64,000 nucleotides of DNA from Cichorium intybus (taxonomy: Eukaryota > Streptophyta > Magnoliopsida > Asterales > Asteraceae), in NCBI GenBank assembly GCA_023525715.1, contig CM042017.1, positions 80,408,857 through 80,472,856 on the forward strand. Reading direction: 5' to 3'. Below, in pieces: positions 38,289 to 49,924 of this stretch. Positions within the stretch are counted from its first letter, which is position 1. Each line of letters opens with the position of its first letter. The translations under genes were made by a program, and so were the position numbers. The notes under the pieces are model-generated. The model did no database searches and was not told the DNA's origin. It worked only from the letters and a program-made list of their open reading frames with translations.

Positions 38289-41141
38289 TGTCACACCCTC
38301 AAACCGTATTGGCGGAATAGTTTAAGGATGGATGACTTCATGAACAATATCATAACAAAGTTGCATAATAGTGGAAACCAAGCAAACAACCATCATTACA
38401 TAATTTCAAATGTTACATAGTTTAACTGTATCATGTTTCAAATACAATTATAATGATATCAAAATAGGCAAAAATGACGTCGTAACGTCCTTTCTTGTAG
38501 CGCTTGATTTACCAAATCAGTTTCCTGAGAATACAAGTAGTTGAAAAAGTGTCAACAATTAAGTTGGTGAGTTCATAAGATTTTTGTATAAGATACGTCC
38601 TTTGTTTGTAAACGATAGTGTTGAAAACCAAGAAAATCCAATATTTTCTTATAAAATGTTCCAAGTCTTTAAATCTCAAAGACTAAAATGTAATATGTAA
38701 ACTGTAGTGTACTTTCTTTGAAATGTGTGTATCCACGTAAACCATTTATAAAAATATTAAGTTGATTATTTTCCCATGTGAGATACCATATAACCATACT
38801 GTGACTAGTTGGCCTGCTGCGACGTTCTTCAGGCGTCGGAACTGTTAGACATTTGGACACCTCAGACCTGCCGGTCAAGCTGTAGCTAGCAGCTCAGGTG
38901 CGGGGTTGTCAATCCCGTATAGATCTATACTCAAATATCGCGCTCTCTTACCGAGACTCTGGTTATATAAATGTTCAGGACTTATAGTAGGTACTTATAA
39001 AAGTACTGTGAAGATTCATCTCACAAAAATGTATGTATTCCAATCAACTTGTTTACATTCGATTTGTATATAAAAACTCTTGTAATCGTCCATTATCATT
39101 TTTCCCATGATAATATTGTATAGTAAAATAATTATATATTTTTATATAATTATTTTTGTCATGTTTAAATGTCATAGTAACCTTTTGTTCATAAACTATT
39201 CCAATAATAGTCTATTTTTAGTAATTGCGTCGTAATAACTTTATTTTACGAACGATAGCGAAATAACTTGTTCAAAGGTTATAAATATTATATTTTGAGA
39301 TATTTCTCACAAAATAGTGTAATATCTTGATATTATAATCATTTTTACTAGAAAATAGTGTCTTTGTTTATAAAAACGTAGTTTTTACTAGTTTTCGTTT
39401 TTATAACGTTTTTATTCAAGATCTAGTATCTTTGTACACTTTATTTGTAGTTTAGTAACTTTTACACAACTTAATATGTCAAAGTGTTCATAATACATTG
39501 ATCTACTCATATTTCATGCCAAAATCATATTTATAACATTTTTGTTCAAGATCTATCATTTTTACACCCTTTAATTATAGTCTAGTAACTTTTATACAAG
39601 CATATCATGTATCATAGTGAATATATTACAAAGATCTAACAATATTTCATGTCAAAGGTATTTTTACCCAAATACTAACTTTATAAACTTGTGTAAATCA
39701 ACATATATATCATTTAAACACATATATACTTGAATAAAACAACATTTATAGTTAAAGAACTTGTATTCTCTCCCAAAAAGGTTTGAAAAGATGAAAATGA
39801 GGGGTATGAACTCACCTTGAGTGTGGATCTTAGGATTTCTTGGAAGAAGGTTGAAGATTGTGGTTCTAAGACCCGGAGGACCCTTGGACAAAGCTATTAT
39901 CCAATGGATTTCTGTGAGTATGTGTGTATAAAAGAGTATATGAAGGTATTTAGGAATTAAATCACTAGATAATCATAACTTACCAAGAGAGCTTGAAAGA
40001 TCTTTGAAGATGATGGAGTTTGGAGCTTAAAGACCCTTGGACAAAAGCTAATATCCAATGGATATGGATGGATGTTAGTGTGTGTAAAAGGTGTAAAACT
40101 TATATCAAGTTGTTTAGAATCAAAGGATGAAGAAAGCTTACTACTTGAACTTGTGAAAGAAGCTGAAATGGAAGCTTGAAGATGGTGATGAAGATGGTGA
40201 TCTTGGCCGAGAGCAAGAAGAGAGGAATGAGGGAGAAGAGTGACTGATGAGTGAATGCTAGTTGGTTTCAAATGAGATGGTAGTAAGGTTGTATTGTTTA
40301 ATGTATCTAGTTTGCTTTTTAGGTTTATTATTTTAATCAAGCTTCATCATGCCTAAGATATGGTGAATAGTAGCCTTGGATCTCATGGGAGCATGGGGAG
40401 GATGGTGCAGCCGATGGGGGGGGGGGGGTAGGGGGGGTGGGGTGGTGTGGTTTTTATAAAAATAGCAATGTACTTATAAAAATGTGTAGTTTTTATAAAA
40501 TAGTAAGACGTTTTAGTGAAATTTTATGCGTTTTTGACGAAACGAAGTTCTAAATAATTATTTTGTATAAAAACATTGTCAAACATTAATTTTGTTTGAA
40601 ATATAACCCGTTGGGTGCCGGAATACGCGTTTAAGCGCGGTATTCTTCCGTTTTCGCGATTTTCGGCATTTTACCGGAAAATGCATTTAGCTTTGAAATC
40701 AAATACTAGATATTATTACGTTACTTATCATATGAATTGTTATTTCATATTTGATGTTTAAGGCACCTCATTTTGTATTTTGAGTCCAAACCCTGTGTAC
40801 ATTTATCCGTACACAGCGGTTTAATCGTTATAACTTTCACATACGAACTCCGTTTTCGACGTTCTATATATCGAAACTTTCGTATTTACAAGTAGATTGT
40901 TTTATGAATATTATTATTTTCAAAATAATAATTGTACAATTTTCGAATTTCTACGCTACAGTAGTCTGCTGTCCGTATTTTCGATTTTTAATCGATAATT
41001 GTTTTGATTTAGCATACGTAATACTATAATATTAATAATTCATCGCAAAAGTTAGGGAAAATAACTTTTCAACATATAAATTAACGTACGCGTCGTTTGA
41101 TTACAGTTGACTTTTGTTGACCAAAATTTACAATTGTCACA
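38289..41141 (-). repeat. 3' LTR of nested chromovirus (2853 bp)
   Basis: TGTCACACCC...TTGTCACA. Contains a G-rich run near 40415-40445. About 1% different from the 5' LTR by my eye count (roughly 30 substitutions plus length changes in homopolymers). Confidence 0.95.
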
Positions 41142-41230
41142 TCATCTACCCGTTAGAGAGAATTTCGTCCCGAAATTTAACTCTTGAGTGGGTTCTCAAG
41201 GGTTTGGGAAGAGATGTGGATACTTTTGCT
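41142..41230 (-). other. pol end and 3' untranslated part of nested chromovirus
   Basis: Includes a weak purine-rich GGGTAGATGA on the minus strand directly against the LTR (possible polypurine tract), and the out-of-frame end of the chromodomain (codons for EREDQMKQKY in another frame). Confidence 0.5.
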
Positions 41231-44200
41231 TCATCTGGTCTTCACGTTCCCAAGTGAATTCTGTCCTCGCTTGGCACTCCAACGGACCTTGACTATCGGT
41301 ATGCGGCTCTGTTTCGTCCTCTTGATTTCTCTGTCCATGATCTCTACGGGTTCTTCCACAAAAAGAAGGTTCTCGTTCACCTCGATCTCGTCGAGCGGAA
41401 TGACAAGAGTTTCATCGGACAGGCATTTCTTTAAGTTGGATACGTGAAAGGTGGGATGGACATTGCTGAGCTCCTGAGGTAATCGAAGTCTGTAGGCTAC
41501 TGGGCCGATCCTAGCAAGGATCTCAATGTATCTGGGGTTCAGCTTTCCACGCTTTCCAAAGCGTATCATTCCTTTCCATGGCGAGACCTTCAACAACACT
41601 CGGTCACCAACCTGGAATTCCAAAGGCTTGCGTCGCTTGTCTGCGTAGCTCTTTTGTCGGTCACGAGATGCTTTCAATCGTTCACGGATCTGAACGATTT
41701 TCTCAGTTGTCTCTCGTATGATTTCCGGACCGGTGAGAGCGCTGTTAGGTGTTTGGCCTCTGGCTAGTTGAGTATCACCCACTTCGGCCCAGCACAGAGG
41801 GGATCTACACTTGCGTCCATATAGAGCTTCAAATGGAGCAGCTTTGATGCTAGTATGGTAGCTGTTGTTGTATGAGAATTCAATGAGCGGTAAGTGGGTG
41901 TCCCACGCCTTACCGAAGTCTATCACACAGGCTCTCAACATATCTTCCAGCGTTTGGATGGTTCTTTCACTTTGGCCATCCGTCTGCGGATGGTAAGCTG
42001 TGCTCAAGTCAAGCCTGGTTCCCATAGCCTTTTGTAATGATTGCCAAAAGTTTGAAGTGAACCGACTATCTCTATCCGAGATGATTGATCTCGGCACACC
42101 GTGTAATTTTACAATCTCCTTGAGGTAGAGTCTTGCTAGCTTATCCGTCCTATCACTCTCCTTGATTGGCAGGAAGTGAGCGGATTTGGTTAACCTATCG
42201 ACAATTACCCATATAGTATCTAACCCACCGGTTGTCTTTGGTAATTTGGTTATGAAGTCCATTGTTATCCGCTCCCACTTCCACTCGGATATTGGTGGTT
42301 GAACTAGCAAACCCGAGGGCTTTTGGTATTCTACTTTAACTTTGGCGCAAGTCAGGCACTTGCCCACGTACGTAGCGATTTCTACCTTCATGTTTGGCCA
42401 CCAATACAGTTTCTTGAGGTCCAGGTACATTTTGTCGGACCCGGGATGAACGGAGTATCTAGTCTTGTGAGCTTCATTCATGATAATGTCTCTGTATCCG
42501 CCGAATTTCGGTGTCCAGATTCGGTTCATGAGGTAGCGAGCTCCGTCATCCTTAACGTCAAGGTTTTTATCCATCCCTCGCAAGGCTTCATTTGCGACGT
42601 TTTCAGGTTTTAAGGCTTCTAGCTGCGCCTCTTTAATTTGAGTGGGTAAAAGGGAATGGATCGTCATTGTTAATGATTTCACTCGGCGGCCCGTGTATTC
42701 CTTTCGACTGAGGGCATCAGCTACCACGTTGGCCTTCCCTGGGTGATAACGAATTTCACATTCATAGTCACTTAGTAGCTCCACCCATCGTCGTTGCCTC
42801 ATATTGAGTTCTTTTTGGTTGAGGATATGCTGGAGACTCTTATGGTCGGTGTATACCGTACATTCTGTGCCGTACAGGTAGTGTCTCCAGATTTTCAATG
42901 CAAACACTACTGCTCCCAACTCGAGGTCATGTGTAGTGTAGTTGAACTCGTGAGTTTTAAGCTGCCTTGAAGCGTAAGCAATGGCCTTTCCTCTCTGCAT
43001 GAGTACACAGCCCAGACCCTGGTTCGATGCGTCGCAATAGACCACAAAATCTTTTGTTCCTTCTGGAAGGGACAGAATAGGAGCGCTGCATAAAGCTTTC
43101 TTTAGGGTCTGGAAGGCGGCGTCTTGGTTATCTCCCCACTTGAATGTCACACCCTTCTGTGTCAGGGTGGTAAGTGGCTTTACAATTTTGGAGAAATTCT
43201 GTATGAATCTTCGGTAATAGCCAGCAAGGCCCAAAAACTGACGGATTTCTGTCGGAGTTCTTGGCGCTTTCCAGCTTTCGATGGCTTTGATTTTGGAGGG
43301 ATCCACATGTATCCCTTCCTTGCTGACTACGTGGCCTAGGAAGTCCACTTTTCGAAGCCAAAATTCGCATTTCGAAAATTTCGCATACAGCTTCTCCGCT
43401 CTTAACGTCTCCAAAACTTGTCGTAAGTGTTGGCTATGTTCCTCCTTGCTTCGTGAATAAATAAGTATGTCGTCAATGAATACTATCACGAATTTATCCA
43501 GGTAAGGTCGGCATACTCGGTTCATCAGATCCATGAACACTGCGGGCGCATTGGTTAATCCGAAGGGCATCACAACGAATTCATAATGGCCGTAGCGAGT
43601 TCTGAATGCCGTCTTTGGAACATCTTCTTCTTGAACCTTAAGTTGGTGATATCCCGACCTCAGATCGATTTTTGAGAAATAGCTCGCTCCTTGGAGTTGA
43701 TCAAACAGGTCGTCAATTCGGGGTAGCGGGTATCGATTTTTGATAGTGAGCTTGTTCAACTCCCGATAGTCAATGCACATACGGAATGATCCATCCTTCT
43801 TCTTCACGAACAAGACCGGCGCTCCCCAAGGTGAGAAGCTCGGCCTGATGAACCCTTTACTTAGCAATTTGTTTAGTTGGCTGGATAATTCTTGCATTTC
43901 CTCCGGGGCTAACCGGTATGGTGCTTTTGCTACTGGAGTGGCTCCTGGGATCAAATCGATTCTGAACTCGACTTGTCGTGCGGGTGGTACTCCTGGAAGG
44001 TCTTCTGGGAATACGTCGGGAAAGTTGCAGACTTCGGGGATTTCTTTGATGTTCTTTACTTCTTTCTTTTCGTCAACAACGTGGGCTAGGAAGGCATGGT
44101 ATCTTTTCTGTAGGTATTTTCGGGCTTTGATGCATGACATGATTCGGAGGCTGGTACTGGGTTTATCACCATAGACAACAATGGTCTTGTCATTCGGCAG

Positions 44201-44650
44201 ATGAAGTCGGATTCCTCGTTCGTAACACATGATGTCGGCATGATGGGGAATTAGCCAATCCATACCAACAATCACGTCAAAACTTCCTATTTTAACAGGA
44301 ATTAAGTCGATTTGAAAGGAGTGATCGTCCAGAGTAAGTGTACAGCCTACGTATATGTTGTTTGTGCTTTCTGTTTTGCCATTAGCCATTTCTACTGTAA
44401 ATGTTTCGTTGAGTGGTTGAGGTTTTTGTTTTAGTAAGTATTTAAACTCGTGGCTTACGAAACTTCTCTCCGCACCGCTATCGAATAGTACACAAGCATA
44501 TGAATTATTGACGAGGAACGTACCGGTAACCACGGTAGGATCCTCCACCGCTTCCGTGCGTGCCATAGCTAGGACTCTTCCATTTCTCCCCACATTCTTG
44601 GCCTTCGGGCAATCACGCTTATAATGCCCCGTCTCGCCACAACCAAGCAA
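41231..44650 (-). CDS. nested element pol: protease, RT, RNase H, integrase, broken chromodomain
   Basis: 1139-codon open frame. Order: end of a CCHC knuckle (GCGETGHYKRDC, residues 3-14), aspartic protease (LFDSGAERSFVS, ~55-66), RT (~235-400, with FIDDILIYS at ~391), RNase H (catalytic D in VVYCDAS, ~540), integrase zinc finger (HPGSDKMY.. CLTC), integrase core (DFITKLP, SDRDSRF, TAYHPQTDGQSE) and the C-terminal GPF region, where three residues (the GPF itself) are missing after NPRYI. The frame breaks at about 41262-41268 inside the chromodomain (after VKVRWSAKRG) and ends in 10 unrelated residues. The gag frame overlaps the 5' end with a 1-base shift. It makes DNA from the element RNA and integrates it. 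The frame shown opens at a non-ATG codon, so expression would depend on gag read-through, which is broken. Confidence 0.93.
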   Translation of the reverse strand: MLGCGETGHYKRDCPKAKNVGRNGRVLAMARTEAVEDPTVVTGTFLVNNSYACVLFDSGAERSFVSHEFKYLLKQKPQPLNETFTVEMANGKTESTNNIYVGCTLTLDDHSFQIDLIPVKIGSFDVIVGMDWLIPHHADIMCYERGIRLHLPNDKTIVVYGDKPSTSLRIMSCIKARKYLQKRYHAFLAHVVDEKKEVKNIKEIPEVCNFPDVFPEDLPGVPPARQVEFRIDLIPGATPVAKAPYRLAPEEMQELSSQLNKLLSKGFIRPSFSPWGAPVLFVKKKDGSFRMCIDYRELNKLTIKNRYPLPRIDDLFDQLQGASYFSKIDLRSGYHQLKVQEEDVPKTAFRTRYGHYEFVVMPFGLTNAPAVFMDLMNRVCRPYLDKFVIVFIDDILIYSRSKEEHSQHLRQVLETLRAEKLYAKFSKCEFWLRKVDFLGHVVSKEGIHVDPSKIKAIESWKAPRTPTEIRQFLGLAGYYRRFIQNFSKIVKPLTTLTQKGVTFKWGDNQDAAFQTLKKALCSAPILSLPEGTKDFVVYCDASNQGLGCVLMQRGKAIAYASRQLKTHEFNYTTHDLELGAVVFALKIWRHYLYGTECTVYTDHKSLQHILNQKELNMRQRRWVELLSDYECEIRYHPGKANVVADALSRKEYTGRRVKSLTMTIHSLLPTQIKEAQLEALKPENVANEALRGMDKNLDVKDDGARYLMNRIWTPKFGGYRDIIMNEAHKTRYSVHPGSDKMYLDLKKLYWWPNMKVEIATYVGKCLTCAKVKVEYQKPSGLLVQPPISEWKWERITMDFITKLPKTTGGLDTIWVIVDRLTKSAHFLPIKESDRTDKLARLYLKEIVKLHGVPRSIISDRDSRFTSNFWQSLQKAMGTRLDLSTAYHPQTDGQSERTIQTLEDMLRACVIDFGKAWDTHLPLIEFSYNNSYHTSIKAAPFEALYGRKCRSPLCWAEVGDTQLARGQTPNSALTGPEIIRETTEKIVQIRERLKASRDRQKSYADKRRKPLEFQVGDRVLLKVSPWKGMIRFGKRGKLNPRYIEILARIGPVAYRLRLPQELSNVHPTFHVSNLKKCLSDETLVIPLDEIEVNENLLFVEEPVEIMDREIKRTKQSRIPIVKVRWSAKRGQNSLGNVKTR

Positions 44651-45711
44651 GCTTGACTCACCTCGACATTAGTGGCTTGGGTGGCTTGTGGGGTTGGCGT
44701 TCTGCAGAATCGGGCGGTGTGGCCCTTCTTGTTACAGTTCAAGCAGTGCATTTCTCTACAGGGTCCGGTATGGTGGAAATTGCACTGGTTGCACTTCGGT
44801 AGCGTCTCAATGTATTGCTTGGTGGTGGTTGGGGTGTTCGGGACAGTGGCTGCACGTACTGCCACAATCTGTTGTCGTTTCGCACCATCTTGATTTGGTT
44901 GGTTTCTCCCCCTGTTCCAGGGGTTCCTCTTGTTATCCCTTTCTCTTGGCTGCTCGGTCTTTTGGGTCATGGTTCCCTGGCGCACCCCGTGGTCGACCAA
45001 TCGTTGGGCCAATCGTTTGGCGCTATCAAAAGTGGCGGGACTTGCGGCTTCCACATTCCCTTGGATCTGGGATGATAGTCCCCAGATGTAACATTCCACT
45101 TTTACAGACTCCGGTGTGACCATGGCTGGGCAAAGGGTTGCTAGATCGTTGAATCGGTTTGTGTAAGCGTTTAGGTCCGAACCTTTCATTGTGAGATTCC
45201 ACAGTTCTTGTTCCAACTTCTGGATTTCTCCTCGGGGGCAGTACTCCTTCATCAACATTGTCTTTAATTCCTCCCAGCCCATCGAGTTTGCCACTGGGAG
45301 TGTCAGCGACTTGACATGGCCCTTCCACCAAGACATAGCCGTCTCAGCGAAAGTGCAGGCAGCGAACTTTACTTTCATTTCTTCTGGACACGTAGTGATA
45401 TCGAAGATCGACTCAGTTTTCTCGATCCACCTTGTGAGGTTAAGGACACCACCGGTGCCATGGAAAGTTATCGGCTTGCAACTGACTAAATCTTTGTAAG
45501 TACACACTCGAGAATGGGTTGATGTTTCCCCATTGGTGGAATCGTTGGTGCCGTTTCCACTTCCGTTTCCATTTATCCTGTTGGTGTTAATATGGGCAAC
45601 AGCTGCGGTCACAGCTGCCGTGACAGTGGCTTGGAATGTCGCCGAGTCCATCATAGGTGCTTCGGGTGTCTCGACGGGTGTGCGTCTGTTATTTCTTCGG
45701 CGAGGTGGCAT
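44569..45711 (-). CDS. nested element gag (capsid/nucleocapsid)
   Basis: 380 codons from ATG at 45711 (MPPRRRNNRRTPVETPEAP). Residues ~75-230 are a retrotransposon gag domain (ITFHGTGGVLNLTRWIEKTE, CTFAETAMSWW, LEQELWNLTMKGSDLNAYTN RF). A CCHC zinc knuckle CLNCNKKGHTARFC lies at ~320. A second knuckle begins (SQAC) but a single-base deletion at about 44645-44646 shifts the frame in the middle of it, and the last ~25 residues are out of frame. In this group gag and pol are usually one frame, so I read this as a mutation. Packages element RNA in cytoplasmic particles. Confidence 0.92.
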   Translation of the reverse strand: MPPRRRNNRRTPVETPEAPMMDSATFQATVTAAVTAAVAHINTNRINGNGSGNGTNDSTNGETSTHSRVCTYKDLVSCKPITFHGTGGVLNLTRWIEKTESIFDITTCPEEMKVKFAACTFAETAMSWWKGHVKSLTLPVANSMGWEELKTMLMKEYCPRGEIQKLEQELWNLTMKGSDLNAYTNRFNDLATLCPAMVTPESVKVECYIWGLSSQIQGNVEAASPATFDSAKRLAQRLVDHGVRQGTMTQKTEQPRERDNKRNPWNRGRNQPNQDGAKRQQIVAVRAATVPNTPTTTKQYIETLPKCNQCNFHHTGPCREMHCLNCNKKGHTARFCRTPTPQATQATNVEVSQACLVVARRGIISVIARRPRMWGEMEES

Positions 45712-46525
45712 GATTCTGCCACAAGGATTTAAGATTTGACGTTGGTTAGTTCTTGGTAAGGGTTATCAAAGTACGGCGTTTCTATTATATGTTTATGTCG
45801 ACTATGTAGTGATAGGGGTATAATAGGTGCATAAAGAATCTAGATGTATGGTCCTATCGTATCACAAAATACTCGTATAGTATTTTTGTTTTGTGTTTTG
45901 TTCTAGTGTTTTTCTTTGTATATGGTTCTTGGTAAGTCTTTAGAAGTTGTTACAAGTAAGGTGATTTCTAAGGGGTATGAGAGGTATGTAAGAGAAAATT
46001 CTAAGTGTACGACTTCGTAATATTCATAAAATACTCCTGTAGTATTTTAATTCTATGTTTAGTTATATAGTGTCTTAAAATACTTCCATAGTATTTTAAA
46101 TTTCATGTTTAGTTCTATAGCGTCATAAAATACTCCTATAGTATTTTAAATTTTATGTTTAGTTCCTTTGGTTATTGGTAAGTGTTCGGACTTGTTGTTC
46201 ACAACGATTATTCCTAAGTATACGTTAATCATATCTTGGATCAATACAGTTGATCAGGCTCTATTTATCCAAGACATCATTACCAAACACTTAGGCCTAT
46301 CCGTAGCGTTCAACTCATCTTACTACTTTTGTATGTTTTCGTTATGATATCGTTCTAGTATGTATGTATGTACTTATACTTTTATAAAAATTATCGTTGT
46401 AATTTTAAAAGTATACTTGTACGAAAAATGTTTTCAAGAGTTTTAGTCCCATTGTATTTATAGTTGTATATCTTTAAATGGATTGATATACTTAGTTCAC
46501 TATAAACAATGCTCTGATACCAATC
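45712..46525 (-). other. 5' untranslated leader of nested chromovirus
   Basis: No coding. Contains three ~60-bp tandem units at about 46010-46160 (AAAATACTCCTATAGTATTTTAA.. TTATGTTTAGTT). Confidence 0.75.
46511..46522 (-). other. primer-binding site (tRNA-iMet) of nested chromovirus
   Basis: Minus strand TGGTATCAGAGC, a full 12-base match to the 3' end of initiator Met tRNA, 3 bases inside the LTR boundary. Confidence 0.92.
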
Positions 46526-49376
46526 TGTCACACCCTCAAACCGTATTGGCGGAATAGTTTAAGGGTGGATGACTTCATGAACAATATCATAACAAAGTTG
46601 CATAATAGTGGAAACCAATCAAACAACCATCATTACATAATTTCAAATGTTACATAGTTTAACTGTATCATGTTTCAAATACAATTATAATGATATCAAA
46701 CTAGGCAAAAATGACGTCGTAACGTCCTTTCTTGTAGCGCTTGATTTACCAAATCAGTTTCCTGAGAATACAAGTAGTTGAAAAAGTGTCAACAATTAAG
46801 TTGGTGAGTTCATAAGATTTTTGTATAAGAAACGTCCTTTGTTTGTAAATGATAGTGTTGAAAACCAAGAAAATCTAATATTTTCTTATAAAATGTTCCA
46901 AGTCTTTAAATCTCAAATACTAAAATGTAATATGTAAACTGTAGTGTACTTTTTTGAAATGTGTGTATCCACGTAAACCATTTATAAAAATATTAAGTTG
47001 ATTATTTTCCCATGTGAGATACCATATAACCATACTGTGACTAGTTGGCCTGCTGCGACGTTCTTCAGGCGTCGGAACAGTTAGACATTTGGAAACCTCA
47101 GACCTGCCGGTCAAGCTGTAGCTAGCAGCTCAGGTGCGGGGTTGTCAATCCCGTATAGATCTATACTCAAATATCGCGCTCTCTTACCGAGACTCTGGTT
47201 ATATAAATGTTCAGGACTTATAGTAGGTACTTATAAAAGTACTGTGAAGATTCATCTCACAAAAATGTATGTATTCCAATCAACTTGTTTACGTTCGATT
47301 TGTATATAAAAACTCTTGTAATCGTCCATTATCATTTTTCCCATGATAATATTGTATAGTAAAATAATTATATATTTTTATATAATTATTTTTGTCATGT
47401 TTAAATGTCTTAGTAACCTTTTGTTCATAAACTATTCCAATAATAGTCTATTTTTAGTAATTGCGTCGTAATAACTTTATTTTACGAACGATAGCGAAAT
47501 AACTTGTTCAAAGGTTATAAATATTATCTTTTGAGATATTTCTCACAAAATAGTGTAATATCTTGATATTATAATCATTTTTACTAGAAAATAGTGCATT
47601 TGTTTATAAAAACGTAGTTTTTACTAGTTTTCGTTTTTATAACGTTTTTATTCAAGATCTAGTATCTTTGTACACTTTATTTGTAGTTTAGTAACTTTTA
47701 CACAACTTAATATGTCAAATTGTTCATAATACATGGATCTACTCATATTTCATGCCAAAATCATATTTATAACATTTTTGTTCAAGATCTATCATTTTTA
47801 CACCCTTTAATTATAGTCTAGTAACTTTTATACAAGCATATCATGTATCATAGTGAATATCTTACAAAGATCTAACAATATTTCATGTCAAAGGTATTTT
47901 TACCCAAATACTAACTTTATAAACTTGTGTAAATCAACATATATATCATTTAAACACATATATACTTGAATAAAACAACATTTATAGTTAAAGAACTTGT
48001 ATTCTCCCCCAAAAAGGTTTGAAAATATGAAAATGAGGGGTATGAACTCACCTTGAGTGTGGATCTTAGGATTTCTTGGAAGAAGGTTGAAGATTGTGGT
48101 TCTAAGACCCGGAGGACCCTTGGACAAACCTATTATCCAATGGATTTCCGTGAGTATGTGTGTATAAAAGAGTATATGAAGGTATTTAGGACTTAAATCA
48201 CTAGATAATCATAACTTACCAAGAGAGCTTGAAAGATCTTTGAAGATGATGGAGTTTGGAGCTTAAAGACCCTTGGACAAAAGCTAATATCAAATGGATA
48301 TGGATGGATGTTAGTGTGTGTAAAAGGTGTAAAACTTATATCAAGTTGTTTAGAATCAAAGGATGAAGAAAGCTTACTACTTGAACTTGTGAAAGAAGCT
48401 TGAAATGGAAGCTTGAAGATGGTGATGAAGATGGTGATCTTGGCCGAGAGCAAGAAGAGAGGAATGAGGGAGAAGCGTGAGTGATGAGTGAATGCTAGTT
48501 GGTTTCAAATGAGATGGTAGTAAGGTTGTATTGTTTAATGTATCTAGTTTGCTTTTTAGGTTTATTATTTTAATCAAGCTTCATCATGCCTAAGATATGG
48601 TGAATAGTAGCCTTGGATCTCATGGGAGCATGGGGGGATGGTGCAACCGATGGGGGGGGGGGGGTAGGGGGGTGGGGTGGTGTGGTTTTTATAAAAATAG
48701 CAATGTACTTATAAAAATGTGTAGTTTTTATAAAATAGTAAGACGTTTTAGTGAAATTTTATGCGTTTTTGACGAAACGAAGTTCTAAATAATTATTTTG
48801 TATAAAAACATTGTCAAACATTAATTTTGTTTGAAATATAACCCGTTGGGTGCCGGAATACGCGTTTAAGCGCGGTATTCTTCCGTTTTCGCGATTTTCG
48901 GCATTTTACCGGAAAATGCATTTAGCTTTGAAATCAAATACTAGATATTATTACGTTACTTATCATATGAATTGTTATTTCATATTTGATGTTTAAGGCA
49001 CCTCATTTTGTATTTTGAGTCCAAACCCTGTGTATATTTATCCGTACACAGCGGTTTAATCGTTATAACTTTCACATACGAACTCTGTTTTCGACGTTCT
49101 ATATATCGAAACTTTCGTATTTACAAGTAGATTGTTTTATGAATATTATTATTTTCAAAATAATAATTGTACGATTTTCGAATTTCTACGCTACAGTAGT
49201 CTGCTGTCCGTATTTTCGATTTTTAATCGATAATTGTTTTGATTTAGCATACATAATACTATAATATTAATAATTCATCGCAAAAGTTAGGGAAAATAAC
49301 TTTTCAACATATAAATTAACGTACGCGTCGTTTGATTACAGTTGACTTTTGTTGACCAAAATTTACAATTGTCACA
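46526..49376 (-). repeat. 5' LTR of nested chromovirus (2851 bp)
   Basis: Partner of 38289-41141, same ends. Short frames in both LTRs are non-coding coincidences duplicated with the LTR. Confidence 0.95.
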
Positions 49377-49924
49377 TCCCGGAATCAGTTCAATCGTGAA
49401 CTCATCCTGTCGATCTGGTGGCAACCCTGGAAGTTCATCTGGAAACACATCTAGGAATTCATTTACCACGTTTACATTCGCTACTCCCACTTTAACTGGT
49501 TTAGCCACCGATACATAAGCCAAGTAAGACATCCCTCCTTTACTGATACAATTTCGGGCTTGAGCAAAGGAGATAACCGGCATTCTCAACCGAGGTCGTT
49601 CACCCTGAATCTTTATCCATTCCCCCTCCGGTGTTAATACCGTAATGTTTTTATTTCTACAATCCATGTTGGCATAATTCGTTGCCAACCAATCCATCCC
49701 CACGATCACACCAAATTCATTGGTAGTCATCGGCTTCAAATCTATAGGGAAAATGGTCCCGTAGATTTTAAGCTGACAACCTTCCAAGTGTTCAGAAACC
49801 CAAACATATCTGCCGTCTGCTATGGCTACTTCCAAGCTTTCATCCATTGGGGTTAACGGTACATTCAGGCGGGACAACAAAGACTCCGAGACAAAACAGT
49901 GTGTAGCCCCTGGATCAAATATAA
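49377..49924 (-). pseudogene. outer element pol, 5' part: protease and start of RT linker
   Basis: The minus frame holds the retropepsin body (after FDPGATHCFVS at about 49912-49880: VIVGMDWLATNYANMDC) and the linker DELPGLPPDRQDEFTIEL. The active-site triplet reads D-P-G rather than the usual D-S-G, which is seen in some plant gypsy groups. The frame is cut at 49381 by the nested element and at 49924 by the solo LTR. Confidence 0.85.

Larger units (their letters stand above)
38289..49376 (-). mobile_element. nested full-length Ty3/gypsy chromovirus, 11.1 kb, TSD TCCCG
   Basis: Long LTRs at both ends (38289-41141 and 46526-49376), a tRNA-iMet primer site next to the right LTR, gag and pol on the minus strand, and perfect TCCCG duplications. 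Inserted just upstream of the reverse-transcriptase region of the outer element. Chromodomain remnant after integrase marks a chromovirus (Tekay/Del-like). The LTR is the same family as the solo LTR at 1116-4745. Two single-base frameshifts and a 3-residue gap make it inactive. Confidence 0.95.

Noticed and set aside
40138..40340. Duplicated ~127-codon frame in both LTRs of the nested element (also 48377-48577)
   Set aside because: Occurs in both LTRs because the LTRs are copies; low complexity (Ser, His, Leu), different ends, no motif.
41184..45739. Several + strand frames of 70-145 codons opposite the nested gag and pol
   Set aside because: They are shadows of the strong - strand gag-pol coding with no domain of their own.
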